DNA of 64,000 nt from JADCRZ01 sp037718865 (GCA_037718865.1 JBBJMP010000001.1:62001-126000); one strand, 5' to 3'; shown: positions 47,801 to 56,054, counted from the first letter of the stretch. Notes: generated from the letters alone by a model not told the origin. Numbers and translations: made by a program.

Positions 47801-48469
47801 AGTGTACGGATACAATTCCTTTATCTGTCCCACAGAAGTTGTGATGATCAATTCATTATTTGAGATATTCAATTTGTCGACACCATCAAACTTCATGGCT
47901 ATTAGTCCGGGATCTGCACCCGGACTCACGATAAATTCATATTTAACATTCCCGGATTCGCTATAATATCTTACGTCGATGCCAGGATAAATATTCTTGT
48001 AAGTTATTGCCTGAAAGAGACGGCACTCCCCCATCCATTTAGAGGGGTCATTTCCTATATAATAATTATTATAAGTGGGAAGGGGTTTATCCGGAACAAT
48101 TACAGCATTTTGATTGGCCCCTGCAAAATCCATTGTATAAGCATGGGAACGAAGCAATTGCTTTTCTTCCGGACCAGGTTTCCCCGTTTTTGGATGATTT
48201 GAACTGACTTTGCCAGTATCAGTCTTCCCATGTGCGGATTCAGACAACCTGGCAAGGTCTTCTTTATTATGCTGTACAACGGTTAGGCCGGTTTTACGGA
48301 TAAAAAAAGCGCCGTTGCTTAATACTCCCTTAAAATTAACCCTTTCTTCCCATTGTCCTTTGTTCTCAATAAATTCCAAAGCGTTGTAATTCTCCTGTGC
48401 AATCAAGCGCAGCGTAAAAACAAGGCAAGAAATAGATAGTATAAACGCTTTAGTTGTCAAAGTCTTCAT
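44822..48469 (-). CDS. T9SS cargo: DUF7948/beta-propeller/PKD protein with CHU_C sorting domain
   Basis: 1215 residues. Signal peptide (about 1-24). An N-terminal DUF7948-like domain (about 28-260) contains the hallmark FIENKGQWEERVNF. An SBBP-type beta-propeller region (about 260-790) has repeated YIGGSNKD/YLGGSNYD-type units. Four PKD domains follow (YEWNFGDG, FIWDFGDG, FVWDFGDG, FKWIFGDG). The CHU_C type B sorting domain is VPNAFTPLGP...YNRLGQKVFES...GWDGRF ending GDITLIR. A surface-anchored, possibly adhesive protein; its PorP/SprF partner follows directly. Domain names are from recognised motifs. Confidence 0.9.
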   Translation of the reverse strand: MKTLTTKAFILSISCLVFTLRLIAQENYNALEFIENKGQWEERVNFKGVLSNGAFFIRKTGLTVVQHNKEDLARLSESAHGKTDTGKVSSNHPKTGKPGPEEKQLLRSHAYTMDFAGANQNAVIVPDKPLPTYNNYYIGNDPSKWMGECRLFQAITYKNIYPGIDVRYYSESGNVKYEFIVSPGADPGLIAMKFDGVDKLNISNNELIITTSVGQIKELYPYTYQYEGTERKKVDCRYQLDGNTVRFNIKNYSRNHTLIIDPILIFASFAGSTADNWGYTATYGSNGTFFAGGIVFETGFPASPGAFQTKYVASGTSETSFWNMGIIKFSSNGSQRLFATYIGGSNKDQPHSLFADPQGNLVIAGRTTSPNYPTTANGSFGPQGGWDIVITKLNALGTGLIGSVRIGGAGDDGYNTADSHSSGPRGLITNYGDDARSEVILDATGNIYVTSCTQSNNFFTTSNAVQRTFGGVQDAVLIKANASCTGVTYSSYLGGSNYDAGFVLALNPSNDDIYMAGATMSADFPGNKSGTYQSTHNGNSDGFVAVLSNDATVYKQCTFMGTPGIDVVFGIQFDRNSFAYIMGTTTGRWPVVSIGSSFYSNPNSKQFISKLKKDLSGFEYSTVFGTGSANPNISPVAFLVDRCENIYVSGWGKDIIGKYQLDPIAAMPITPDALKKIPDESDFYFIVLQRNASKLLYGTFYGQNGGLGEHVDGGTSRFDQNGVIYQGICACSGGGNGNTRPQWPVTPGAWCCASGYSPSSTGAQCNLAALKISFNYAGVASGVRAFINGAYDSTGCVPLTVTLRDTVLNAQSYEWNFGDGTPDFATNRFDVSHTYVAVGDYRIRLIAIDSTTCNIRDTSYITILVRDDKATIDFNAVKLPPCESLSYRFDNISGAPATKPFGGLSFIWDFGDGTRVVSGPGSVNHTFRAAGTYKVRLVLNDTNYCNAPDSLERELRISPLVKAQFTTTPSGCAPYNAVFRNTSLAGQTFVWDFGDGTTSNAINPTHVFANPGTYVIRLKAFDPATCNLEDSTQLTISVQSGPTAAFTVNPTVPVENTPHIFINNSSQNAIRFKWIFGDGDTLLTTSRANVEHQYNATGTFNACLVAFSQIGCTDTVCTPVKTLVVPRLDVPNAFTPLGPLQASRIYIRGFAIGKMKFSIYNRLGQKVFESTDINQGWDGRFKNVVQPMDVYAYTLDIIFTDGTKTTKKGDITLIR

Positions 48470-48923
48470 TACAATTTACAGAATTAAACCGATTTCCTCC
48501 CAATGATATTTTATTTACGAGATCCCGGCCAAGACCGTTTCATTTTATTAAAAATTTAGCTTACAAAACTCTGTATAAACTAAGTAAAATAACCCGTAGC
48601 TTAAATATACGTTAGGCTTTTTCCCAGGATGATCATTTGTTCAAAATATAATATTAATTAAGTAGTTCCCTATATAATCTGTATTTACTGTTTGGAGTAC
48701 CTGATGACCAGCCCGTTATCCTTTGCTAAAACTAATTCTTGTTCCATTGGTTATAAATAAGCCTGTTAATGATATGTCAAATTCTGGTGCCGGGGGTTGG
48801 GTGGAAAAATTTGAGACAGTAATTTAGGTATTAAGTTTAATGGCGCTTTATCATTTCCCTGGTAACTAACAGATAGATACTTAAACAGAACACGTTACGT
48901 TAATAATTCAATCAGGTGAAATT
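48470..48923. other. Gene-free divergent promoter region
   Basis: 454 bases between the divergent adhesin and HAD phosphatase genes. AT-rich; no ORF, strong hairpin or exact -7 box that I can support. Confidence 0.5.
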
Positions 48924-49517
48924 ATGAATCAACGAATCGCCTTTTTCGATTTCGATGGCACAATAACGACTAAGGACACCTTACTCGAATTTTTAAAATT
49001 TTATAAGGGTTCGTTCCGGTTCTATACGGGGTTCCTTTTGAATATCCCTTATTTGCTAGCCTACAAGCTTAAGATTATTCCAAACTATACAGCGAAGCAA
49101 AAAGTATTACAACACTTTTTTAAAGGAGAAAAGATTGATGTTTTTCAGCAATACTGCGATAAATTTTCGGATCAGGTTCTCCCAATGCTAATCAGGCCAA
49201 AGGCCTTGCAGGAAATAAAAAAACTGAAAGCACTCAATACCACCATAGTCATTGTATCGGCCTCCGCTGAAAACTGGATAACGAAATGGGCCGTTAAAAA
49301 TGAGTTGGAGCTTATAGGCACACGCCTCGCAACCGATGGCAACACCATTACCGGCAAGTTAAAGGGAAACAACTGTTATGGCGAAGAAAAGGTTTGCCGT
49401 ATACGTGAGCATTTTGACTTGTCAAGCTACAAGAAAATATACTGTTACGGGGACTCGGAAGGCGACAAATCTATGCTTAACATTGCCACCGTTCCGTTTT
49501 ATAAGCCCTTCCGGTGA
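48924..49517 (+). CDS. HAD-IB family phosphatase (SerB/PGP-like)
   Basis: 197 residues. HAD motif I FFDFDGTIT (Asp nucleophile at about 9), motif II VSAS, and motif IV CYGDSEGDKSML, with a helical cap between. The HAD-IB layout (IAFFDFDGT...FLKFYKG) matches hydrolases related to phosphoserine phosphatase and to phospholipid-phosphate phosphatases. The substrate is not predictable. It is convergent with the broken topoisomerase gene. Confidence 0.88.
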   Translation: MNQRIAFFDFDGTITTKDTLLEFLKFYKGSFRFYTGFLLNIPYLLAYKLKIIPNYTAKQKVLQHFFKGEKIDVFQQYCDKFSDQVLPMLIRPKALQEIKKLKALNTTIVIVSASAENWITKWAVKNELELIGTRLATDGNTITGKLKGNNCYGEEKVCRIREHFDLSSYKKIYCYGDSEGDKSMLNIATVPFYKPFR

Positions 49518-49524
49518 TTTACGG

Positions 49525-50615
49525 CTATTTGCTTTCCAGGATTTTCATTAACATTTTCTCTTCTGTTGTCAGGTCTGCTGAATAATCAAACTTTTCAACG
49601 GAATCCAGCTGTTGCGTATACTTCTCCAGGCTTCCATTTTCATACAGGGAAATAATGAGGGGATGAACATAATACTTTTTACAAACCGTTCTGGTGTTTC
49701 CCAAAAGTTTAGATACAATATCCAGCGCGGCCACTATCTTCTTTTTCGATTCTGTTTGGCTTTCACTAAATCCTAATTCCTTAAAAGCAAGAAGGGCCTG
49801 TACGGTTCCGGCCCATGTACGGAAGTCCTTTGCGGTAAAATCGCCTCCGCTGATCTTTTTGATATATTCATTTACCATTCCCGAATCAATTGATCTTCGG
49901 TCGCCTTCTTCATTTATGTATTGAAACAACTCCTTACCCGGGATGTCCCTGCATTTTTTTACAATGTTGGCCAAGCGCTTACTTTTGATACTAATATCAT
50001 GACAAACCCCTTTTTCCCCTTTAAAGGAAAATTGCAACTGATGGCGGTTTATCGTTACATGCCTGTCTTTGAAGGTAGTTAGCCCAAAAGAGCCGTAAAG
50101 TTTTTCATAAAAGCAGTTTCCCACTCTTATGTTTGTCCGCTCCATCAGGCTTATTACTGTTGCCAGCACCTTCTCCATCGGAAGTCCCGTTAATGAAATG
50201 TCTTTTTCCAAACAAAGCCGTATTGAAGAAAGAACATTACCAAATTCATAAAGCCGGTAAAATTTCGTCTGGTTTCTAAGTATATTCCATGAGGGGTGGT
50301 AGCGGTATTGTTTCCTTTTCATTAGATCAACTCCAGTGGCCTGTAAATGCCCGTTCGAAAGCGGGCAGATCCATACATTTTCCCAGGCTGGGGGATTACC
50401 AGGCTTTTGATCCTTTTTAAGGTTTCCGTATCAGTAACCTTTTTCTCCTGGTAATAATAGCTAAAATTTTTGCTTTTCTTCATTCGGGTAATTCCAGGAA
50501 GTGTATTACTTACATAAACCAGATTCACCGCTTCGGCACATTTAACAGCATCTTTTATGATACTACTTATTTTGAGTTTTGGTAAGTCAATAATTCCCTC
50601 ACCGGATGCTTGCAT
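49525..50615 (-). pseudogene. DNA topoisomerase IB, split by a one-base frameshift
   Basis: Two overlapping-frame parts make one protein. The first (50615 to about 50390) gives VYVSNTLPGITRMKKSKNFSY...TLKRIKSLVIP. After a run of five Cs (plus strand Gs, 50390-50394) the family sequence continues only in the next frame: PPAWENVWICPLSNGHLQATG, then KRKQYRYHPSW to 49525. One extra C would restore a 363-residue enzyme of normal length. The C-terminal part keeps the Tyr-bearing CKKYYVHP motif. The poxvirus-like topoisomerase IB relaxes supercoils. As read, translation stops at 50322. This may be a real mutation, a slipped homopolymer or a sequencing error. Confidence 0.9.
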
Positions 50616-50626
50616 AAGCTGTAGAA

Positions 50627-51496
50627 TTATCCGTTAATAATTTCGCCGCCGTTAGGATGTAGTACCTGTCCTGTAATGTAAGATGAGTCATTATTGCATG
50701 CCAGGAATAAATAACTCGGAGCAGTTTCAACCGGTTCTCCTGAACGCTTCATTGGGGAGTCACTGCCATGTTTTGCCACTTTTTCTTCGTCAAACGTAGC
50801 AGCGATAAGTGGAGTCCAGATCGGCCCCGGGGCGACAGCATTTACCCTAATTCCTTTTTCAATCAGGTTAGTTGAAAGGCTTCGTGTAAATGCTAGTATA
50901 GCCCCTTTAGTACTTGCATAGTCGATCAAACTGCTGCTTCCGCGGTATGCAGTAACTGAAGTGGAGTTGATGATAGAACTGCCTTTTGCCATATTAGGCA
51001 GCGCAGCCTTCGTTATCCAAAACATGGAAAAAATGTTCGTTGCAAACGTCTTCATCATCTGTTCCGTTGAGATGTCAAGAAAGTCTTTCTGCTCAAACTG
51101 AACTGCCGCGTTATTTACGAGTATATCGATCCTGCCGAATTCCTTCACCGCCTGCTCAACTGCAGTATTACAAAAATCCTCTTTCGAAATATCGCCCGGT
51201 ATGGATAAACATTTTCTGCCATATTTTTCCACCATTTCCTTGGTTAGCTCAGCATCCTCATGTTCGTTTAAGAAAACATTAACAATATTTGCTCCTTCTT
51301 TGGCAAATAAAGTAGCCACTGCCCTCCCGATACCACTGTCAGCTCCCGTAATGAACGCCACTTTATCTTTGAGTTTTTCGCTGCCTTTGTGTTCACTGTT
51401 ATCAAATTTTGGGCGGGGGTTCATTTCCTTTTCGGAGCCCGGCAGTTCCTGCTCCTGCGGTTCACGGATCTCTTCCTGTTGCGTATTCTTTTGCAT
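50627..51496 (-). CDS. General-stress SDR oxidoreductase (YhdG/GSP39-like)
   Basis: 289 residues. A charged N-terminal extension (about 1-42) is typical of the general-stress short-chain dehydrogenases. It is followed by the NAD(P)-binding TGADSGIGRAVATLFA motif, NNAA, and catalytic Ser/Tyr-x3-Lys in STSVTAYRG...YASTKGA. The substrate is unknown. Eleven bases separate its stop from the topoisomerase IB start, so they are probably one transcript, part of the stress cluster. Confidence 0.9.
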   Translation of the reverse strand: MQKNTQQEEIREPQEQELPGSEKEMNPRPKFDNSEHKGSEKLKDKVAFITGADSGIGRAVATLFAKEGANIVNVFLNEHEDAELTKEMVEKYGRKCLSIPGDISKEDFCNTAVEQAVKEFGRIDILVNNAAVQFEQKDFLDISTEQMMKTFATNIFSMFWITKAALPNMAKGSSIINSTSVTAYRGSSSLIDYASTKGAILAFTRSLSTNLIEKGIRVNAVAPGPIWTPLIAATFDEEKVAKHGSDSPMKRSGEPVETAPSYLFLACNNDSSYITGQVLHPNGGEIING

Positions 51497-51609
51497 ATCT
51501 TTTATACTGATATTAAAACTATTGTGCCCTTAACAGTTTGTATAAAAAATTGTTTATTCCCAGTTAAAGGTTATAAACAAGGCTGCATAACCGGCAGTGT
51601 TCAATACGT

Positions 51610-51644
51610 AAAAAGGCTGCCTCAATTTCTTTTGAAACAGCCTC
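51610..51644 (-). terminator. Rho-independent terminator of the small minus-strand gene
   Basis: Minus strand: 12-base stem AGGCTGTTTCAA/TTGAGGCAGCCT (two G:U pairs), loop AAGAAA, then a T run. It starts 22 bases after the stop at 51666. Confidence 0.85.
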
Positions 51645-51665
51645 TTAAAAAGACATGGAGGGATG

Positions 51666-51849
51666 TTAAGCAAAAATCAGTTGCTCATCACGGTCTTCAA
51701 CAGTAATTCGTCTGATAAATTCGTCGTAACGATCTTCATCATGATTACTGTAAACCCCGTATGTGTCCATACTGTAACCTATCAAACCATCCTTCGCTTT
51801 GATTACATAAATGATGACTGGAAGTCGTCATCTCAGATGGTTTCTCCAT
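51666..51849 (-). pseudogene. Small unknown gene, probably frameshifted
   Basis: A protein-like frame of 53 codons runs from 51827 to the stop at 51666 (VIIYVIKAKDGLIGYSMDTY, then GVYSNHDEDRYDEFIRRITV and EDRDEQLIFA), but it opens after a TGA and has no good start. An ATG frame starting at 51849 (MEKPSEMTT) enters the same stretch one base out of phase. Joining the two gives a protein of about 62 residues. The strong terminator 22 bases downstream and a TTGGCA element upstream (51949-51964) argue for a real transcript. No family recognised. A non-ATG start is the alternative to a frameshift. Confidence 0.45.
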
Positions 51850-51948
51850 ATATTATTGGTTTTAAGAAATAGATAATGTAGAACAATAATCAGATCGCAA
51901 AAAATGATAGTATTCAATGTAATTAAAAACCTTTTAATACGGCAATTA

Positions 51949-51964
51949 TTTAAATATCTGCCAA
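51949..51964 (-). promoter_or_regulatory. TTGGCA-N6-TAAA element upstream of the small gene
   Basis: Minus strand TTGGCA (51964-51959), six bases, TAAA (51952-51949). It is the weakest downstream half of the set. Confidence 0.35.
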
Positions 51965-51994
51965 AGCCGGCGTAGAAGATCTTCCCCATTACAC

Positions 51995-53407
51995 TTACAA
52001 TTCATGTCCCTTTAATTTGTTATACAAGGTCTTGCGGTCAATTTTTAAAATTTCTGCAGCTTTTGTTTTGTTAAAATTTACCTGTTTCAACACATTCATT
52101 ATCGTTTCGTACTCCGCCAGCGAGGCTGCATTTCTCAGGTCTGATTCTTTGTTAACTGCAACGGGTGAAAGACTGATTTCCGACAATGGGTTAAGTACTG
52201 TCGCATTGGTAATTTCCCAGGGTAATGTTTTCGAGGAAATAAAACGTGATGTGGTTAGCAAGGCCGCCCTTCTGATTACATTTCTGAATTCCCGCAGGTT
52301 TCCTGGCCAGGAATAATCCATAAACAATTTCAGTACTTCCGGCTCAAATCCTTCAATCTCTTTATTAAGTTCTTCAAGCGCTTTATGTAAAAAAAATTCG
52401 GCAAATAACGGAATATCATCTTTGCGGTTTCGTAAGGGCGGAATTATGATAGAGAACTCATTGAAGCGGTGATAGAGATCCTCTCTGAATTTTCCTTTCC
52501 GGTATGCATCCTGCAGATTTTCATTGGAAGCAACAATAACCCGTATATCTAAACTCATTTCTTTGCTTCCCCCTACCCGCCTGAATTTCCTTTCCTGAAC
52601 TACTCTCAATAAAGCAGCCTGTATTTCGTAAGACAGGTTTGTTACTTCATCAAGGAATAACGTTCCTCCATTTGCCATTTCAAAATGGCCCTCTTTATCG
52701 TTAAGGGCACCGGTAAATGCACCTTTTACATGGCCAAAGAGCTCACTTCCTGCCAATTCTTTAGAAAGGGTACCACAATCCATGGCTATGAATGGCTTTC
52801 CCCTGCGATCACTGTATTGATGAATGGTTTTAGCAACCACTTCTTTACCTGTTCCGCTTTCGCCATACAGTATTATACTATAATTTGTAGGAGACACCAG
52901 TTCTATCTGCTTATATAATTCTTTTGTTGCAGGAGCCTGCCCGACGAGAAATTCTCCGTCCGAAGAAACAACGTTGGGTTTTCTTTTAATTCCGGAAACA
53001 GGGGTAGGTTGATTATCAACCCTTTGCTGATCTGAGGCATCTGCGGCATTTGCTTTAAGCGCTTTATTGATTACACTCATTACCTCATCGGGTATCAGCG
53101 GTTTAGTGATATAGTCAAAAGCACCAAGCTTAATTACATCTACGGCAACCTTTATATCTGAATATCCAGTAATGATAATGACAACAGTTTGCGGATTTAC
53201 AGTTTTTATTTCCTGTAAAACGTCTTTTCCGTCCTTATCTCCCAGCCTAAAATCGCATAATACGATATCAAATTTGTGTTCATTGAATTTTGCAATCCCT
53301 TTATGACCAGTATGCGCTGAATCTGTGTCGAACCCATTACGTTGTAAAAAACGGCTAAGTAAGGCGCACATATCCATATCATCATCTATGATAAGTATCC
53401 GCTTCAT
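51995..53407 (-). CDS. Sigma-54-dependent response regulator (NtrC/AtoC type)
   Basis: 470 residues. A receiver domain with phospho-acceptor Asp52 (CDFRLGDKDG) is followed by an AAA+ domain with Walker A GESGTGKE, the sigma-54-contacting loop GAFTGA, and Walker B-type GTLFLDEV. A Fis-type HTH closes the protein (NFNKTKAAEILKIDRKTLYN). All parts needed to activate sigma-54 promoters are intact. No histidine kinase is encoded nearby, so its input is unknown. It lies 39 bases downstream of yihY, and so is likely transcribed from the element before that gene and may control itself and the surrounding stress genes (inference). Confidence 0.95.
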   Translation of the reverse strand: MKRILIIDDDMDMCALLSRFLQRNGFDTDSAHTGHKGIAKFNEHKFDIVLCDFRLGDKDGKDVLQEIKTVNPQTVVIIITGYSDIKVAVDVIKLGAFDYITKPLIPDEVMSVINKALKANAADASDQQRVDNQPTPVSGIKRKPNVVSSDGEFLVGQAPATKELYKQIELVSPTNYSIILYGESGTGKEVVAKTIHQYSDRRGKPFIAMDCGTLSKELAGSELFGHVKGAFTGALNDKEGHFEMANGGTLFLDEVTNLSYEIQAALLRVVQERKFRRVGGSKEMSLDIRVIVASNENLQDAYRKGKFREDLYHRFNEFSIIIPPLRNRKDDIPLFAEFFLHKALEELNKEIEGFEPEVLKLFMDYSWPGNLREFRNVIRRAALLTTSRFISSKTLPWEITNATVLNPLSEISLSPVAVNKESDLRNAASLAEYETIMNVLKQVNFNKTKAAEILKIDRKTLYNKLKGHEL

Positions 53408-53446
53408 TGTGTAATAGTAGATTTAAACAGGCAAATTACGTGAAAA

Positions 53447-54424
53447 CTATGAATTGCTGATACGCGGTGCACCTTCATCCTTTACTTCATGCAAGGCTTG
53501 ATGCGGCTGCTCTTCTTCCTTAACTTTAACCCATACAGCATAGTCGTTCGGTGTAATCTTACTCCCATATTTGATCGAATAAATTTTTGTAAACTCCGCT
53601 CCAAAATAGAGAATTACTGCCGTATAATATACCCAGACTAATATAATAACAATTGAACCGGCCGCTCCGTAAACGCTTGCTATGTTACTTTTACCTACAT
53701 ACAGGCCAATTAATGACCGTCCAATAATAAAAAGAATCGCCGTCACAATGGCGCCTTTAATGACGTCTCTCCATTTAATTTTAGCGTCAGGCAACACTTT
53801 AAAAATTACGGCAAACATGAATGTTACAATGACAAACGTGAGCAGGTAATTAAGGATGCTGATAAATATTACCCCCCCGCCAGGAACTATCTGGCTAAGA
53901 ATATTTGTTATAGCCTCCACAGCAGCGTTTAAAGCAAGCGAAACCATGGCAATAAAACCGAGGCTGATGATTAATGAAAAGGATATTAACCGGTTAATGA
54001 TTAATTTAATAATTCCCGTCTTAGGTTTGCTCTTAAGTCCCCAAATCGTATTTATAGAATCCTGTATTTCCCCAAAAACGCCGGTTGCGCCTATAATCAA
54101 TATTACAATACTGACTATGCTGGCAAAAAGGGTCTCTCCCGTTTTGTGTGTTTTACCAATCATATCCTGAATTTGTGCGGCTGCCTCGTTACCTACCAGT
54201 CCATTGATCTGGCTGAAAATTTGACCCTGCACTGCCTCTCTTCCAAAGAAATACCCCGCAAGTGAGATAATAATGATCAATATCGGGGCAATTGAAAAAA
54301 TAGTATAATAGGATAATGAAGCGCTAAACTTAAGTACCTTATCGTCACTAAAATTTGAAAATACCTCTTTTAAAAAAGAAAAAACTGTTTTAAAACCTTT
54401 TTTAAATCCGCCTGAATTAGCCAT
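53447..54424 (-). CDS. YihY/BrkB family inner-membrane protein
   Basis: 325 residues with six transmembrane helices. The family start SASLSYYTIFSIAPILIIII is followed by the conserved GPxxGAxGSI-like region (YGAAGSIVIILVWVYYTA) and a charged C-terminal tail. Function of the family is unresolved; older RNase BN naming is wrong. Upstream partner of the sigma-54 activator in a probable operon. Confidence 0.92.
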   Translation of the reverse strand: MANSGGFKKGFKTVFSFLKEVFSNFSDDKVLKFSASLSYYTIFSIAPILIIIISLAGYFFGREAVQGQIFSQINGLVGNEAAAQIQDMIGKTHKTGETLFASIVSIVILIIGATGVFGEIQDSINTIWGLKSKPKTGIIKLIINRLISFSLIISLGFIAMVSLALNAAVEAITNILSQIVPGGGVIFISILNYLLTFVIVTFMFAVIFKVLPDAKIKWRDVIKGAIVTAILFIIGRSLIGLYVGKSNIASVYGAAGSIVIILVWVYYTAVILYFGAEFTKIYSIKYGSKITPNDYAVWVKVKEEEQPHQALHEVKDEGAPRISNS

Positions 54425-54534
54425 AAATATGATTATAATAAGAATTATACCTAAATGCCACCTGAAGTGCGGATGACAATTTCCCTATTTTTCTACTCCG
54501 TTTTCTTTAAATTATAATAGATAGACCAAACTAG

Positions 54535-54550
54535 TAAAAAATCTTGCCAG
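54535..54550 (-). promoter_or_regulatory. CTGGCA-N6-TTTA element upstream of yihY and the sigma-54 activator
   Basis: Minus strand CTGGCA (54550-54545), six bases, TTTA (54538-54535), about 110 bases before the yihY start. Confidence 0.45.
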
Positions 54551-54675
54551 ACATACAAGTTAGATCATTAAAAACAAAAAAATGGGATCAGGCCTAAAAT
54601 ATGTATGTATATCATTAATGATTTAGCATTTTGCTATTCGATTAACAAGTTACTTATGGTTCCTAAGTTAAGGCT

Positions 54676-54691
54676 CTGGCAAAAAATTTGA
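54676..54691 (+). promoter_or_regulatory. CTGGCA-N6-TTGA element upstream of the single-domain response regulator
   Basis: CTGGCA (54676-54681), six bases, TTGA (54688-54691). It is the closest match to a -24/-12 promoter in the set, differing only at the -12 C. A start 12 bases on would leave a leader of about 60 bases to the TTG at 54763. Confidence 0.5.
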
Positions 54692-54762
54692 AAGCATTTA
54701 TTTGTATGACACCGTTCAATTCAGAATATGTAAAAAGTTCAAACCTTAAAAAAATAGCTATC

Positions 54763-55113
54763 TTGAAAGTGCTAATAATAGATGATGAATTGGATATTTG
54801 TTATTTACTGAGTGGAATTCTCAAACAAAAGAAATTACGCACTTCTTATGTTAATACCCTTTCGGATGCCGAGGTCGAATTAAGGAATGATCCGCCTGCT
54901 TTACTCTTTCTTGACAATCACTTACCCGATGGTTTTGGATTAGATTTTATTCAACACATAAAAATTAATTGTCCTTCGACCAAAATAGTGATGATTACTG
55001 CACACGACAGCGCTGCTGAACGGAAACGCGCTTATACTGAAGGTGTAGATTATTTTCTGAGCAAACCTTTCACCCGCGAAATGATCAATTCCACTTTGGA
55101 CAAATTGATTTAA
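54763..55113 (+). CDS. Orphan single-domain response regulator
   Basis: 116 residues if started at TTG 54763 (reading MKVLIIDDELD), the usual position for a receiver domain start. The frame is open back to a TTG at 54688, but that codon lies in the promoter-like element. An ATG at 54706 is the other option. The acidic pocket is IIDDE, the phospho-acceptor Asp51 is in LFLDNHLPDG, Thr is in MITAHDS and Lys in FLSKPF. No output domain, so it signals by protein contact. No kinase is adjacent. Confidence 0.85.
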   Translation: MKVLIIDDELDICYLLSGILKQKKLRTSYVNTLSDAEVELRNDPPALLFLDNHLPDGFGLDFIQHIKINCPSTKIVMITAHDSAAERKRAYTEGVDYFLSKPFTREMINSTLDKLI

Positions 55114-55244
55114 TGCGGGAGACCTTTACTTAATACCTACACAATCTGTAGAATATAATTCCCAAAAAAGAGTCCAAGAAAGAGACAGGATCAAATTAAT
55201 TTTAAAAATACATACCAGACAGGCCTTTCTACGAATTTTCAAAG

Positions 55245-55260
55245 TTGGCAGAGTTTTTTA
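55245..55260 (+). promoter_or_regulatory. TTGGCA-N6-TTTA element upstream of the lmo0937-type/csbD operon
   Basis: TTGGCA (55245-55250), six bases, TTTA (55257-55260). A start 12 bases on gives a leader of about 34 bases. Confidence 0.5.
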
Positions 55261-55305
55261 TTTAGTTATAACAATTATTATTATACACCTTTAAAACTTT
55301 TTTGC

Positions 55306-55461
55306 ATGGGAAATTTATTGTACGTTCTTGCAGTAATCTTAATTATAGCCTGGGCTATCGGTTTCTTTGGCGGCTATACATCCAGTGGATTAATTCATAT
55401 TCTATTGGTCATTGCAGTTATCGCTATACTTCTCCGGGTTATCCGCGGAGGAAGCGTATAG
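55306..55461 (+). CDS. Small membrane protein, lmo0937/DUF5670 family
   Basis: 51 residues: MGNLLYVLAVILIIAWAIGF, then a Gly-rich turn (FGGYTSSGLIH) and a second helix ending in basic RVIRGG. The two-helix hairpin with a central GGY/S turn matches the lmo0937-type stress membrane peptides. Function unknown. It is followed after 27 bases by a CsbD gene, a common pairing in stress clusters. Confidence 0.85.
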   Translation: MGNLLYVLAVILIIAWAIGFFGGYTSSGLIHILLVIAVIAILLRVIRGGSV

Positions 55462-55488
55462 TAATTTTCTAACCTTAAAAATTTTATT

Positions 55489-55680
55489 ATGGAATCCTGG
55501 AAATTGAAATTTAATGGAAGTTGGAATGATACGAAAGGCAAAATCAAACAACAGTACGCAGATTTAACAGATGATGATTTGTTATATGAAGAAGGGAAAG
55601 ATGATGAACTACTTGGTAAAATTCAGAAGAAAATAGGTAAAACCAAGGAGGAAGTCAAGAACTGGATTGAAAGTCTATAA
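55489..55680 (+). CDS. CsbD family stress protein
   Basis: 63 residues, highly charged and predicted helical. The CsbD signature is seen as WNDTKGKIKQQYADLTDDDL, then GKIQKKIGKTKEEVKNWI. CsbD proteins are induced in general stress (for example under sigma-B in Bacillus); molecular role unknown. It ends the operon, with a strong terminator 30 bases downstream. Confidence 0.93.
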   Translation: MESWKLKFNGSWNDTKGKIKQQYADLTDDDLLYEEGKDDELLGKIQKKIGKTKEEVKNWIESL

Positions 55681-55710
55681 ATCGTAACGTTTATTTGTAA
55701 CGTATTAATC

Positions 55711-55744
55711 TGCCACTATATATTTTATAGTGGCACTTTTTTTT
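55711..55744 (+). terminator. Rho-independent terminator after csbD-like gene
   Basis: Perfect ten-base stem TGCCACTATA/TATAGTGGCA, loop TATTT, followed by C and eight or more Ts. Confidence 0.92.
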
Positions 55745-55832
55745 AGCACACTAACATGTTATATGCATGCTCATTAATCCGAACTCTATGAGCCAATGTG
55801 GATGCTTGTTCGAGCGCCAGGCATCGTTAACA

Positions 55833-56006
55833 TCACTTTCCCATACGCCTTATAATAAAAATCACCAGGGCAATGACAGCTATCACAATAGCTATTCCGA
55901 GATACATACCGAAACCAACTAGATCTCCTGCAAGTTCGCAACTGCTTAAAAATAACAGGACAACGGCTAAAATACTTAGCTGAGGAATTAGAGAGTTATG
56001 TTTCAT
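55833..56006 (-). CDS. Small membrane-anchored lipoprotein, unknown
   Basis: 57 residues from ATG at 56006 (MKHNSLIPQLS...). The signal has a lipobox-like LSSC, followed by ELAGDLVGFGMYLG, one transmembrane helix, and a basic IRRMGK end. A longer frame to 56048 is possible but would hide the signal. It lies 48 bases downstream of the PNPOx-like gene, same strand. No function known. Confidence 0.7.
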   Translation of the reverse strand: MKHNSLIPQLSILAVVLLFLSSCELAGDLVGFGMYLGIAIVIAVIALVIFIIRRMGK

Positions 56007-56054
56007 ATTATACGTTTTATTGATTATATGCTTCTTCATCGCTGACATTTACTG

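Noticed and set aside
51663..51872. 69-codon plus-strand frame
   Set aside because: It is antisense to the small terminator-backed minus-strand gene, and is not protein-like.
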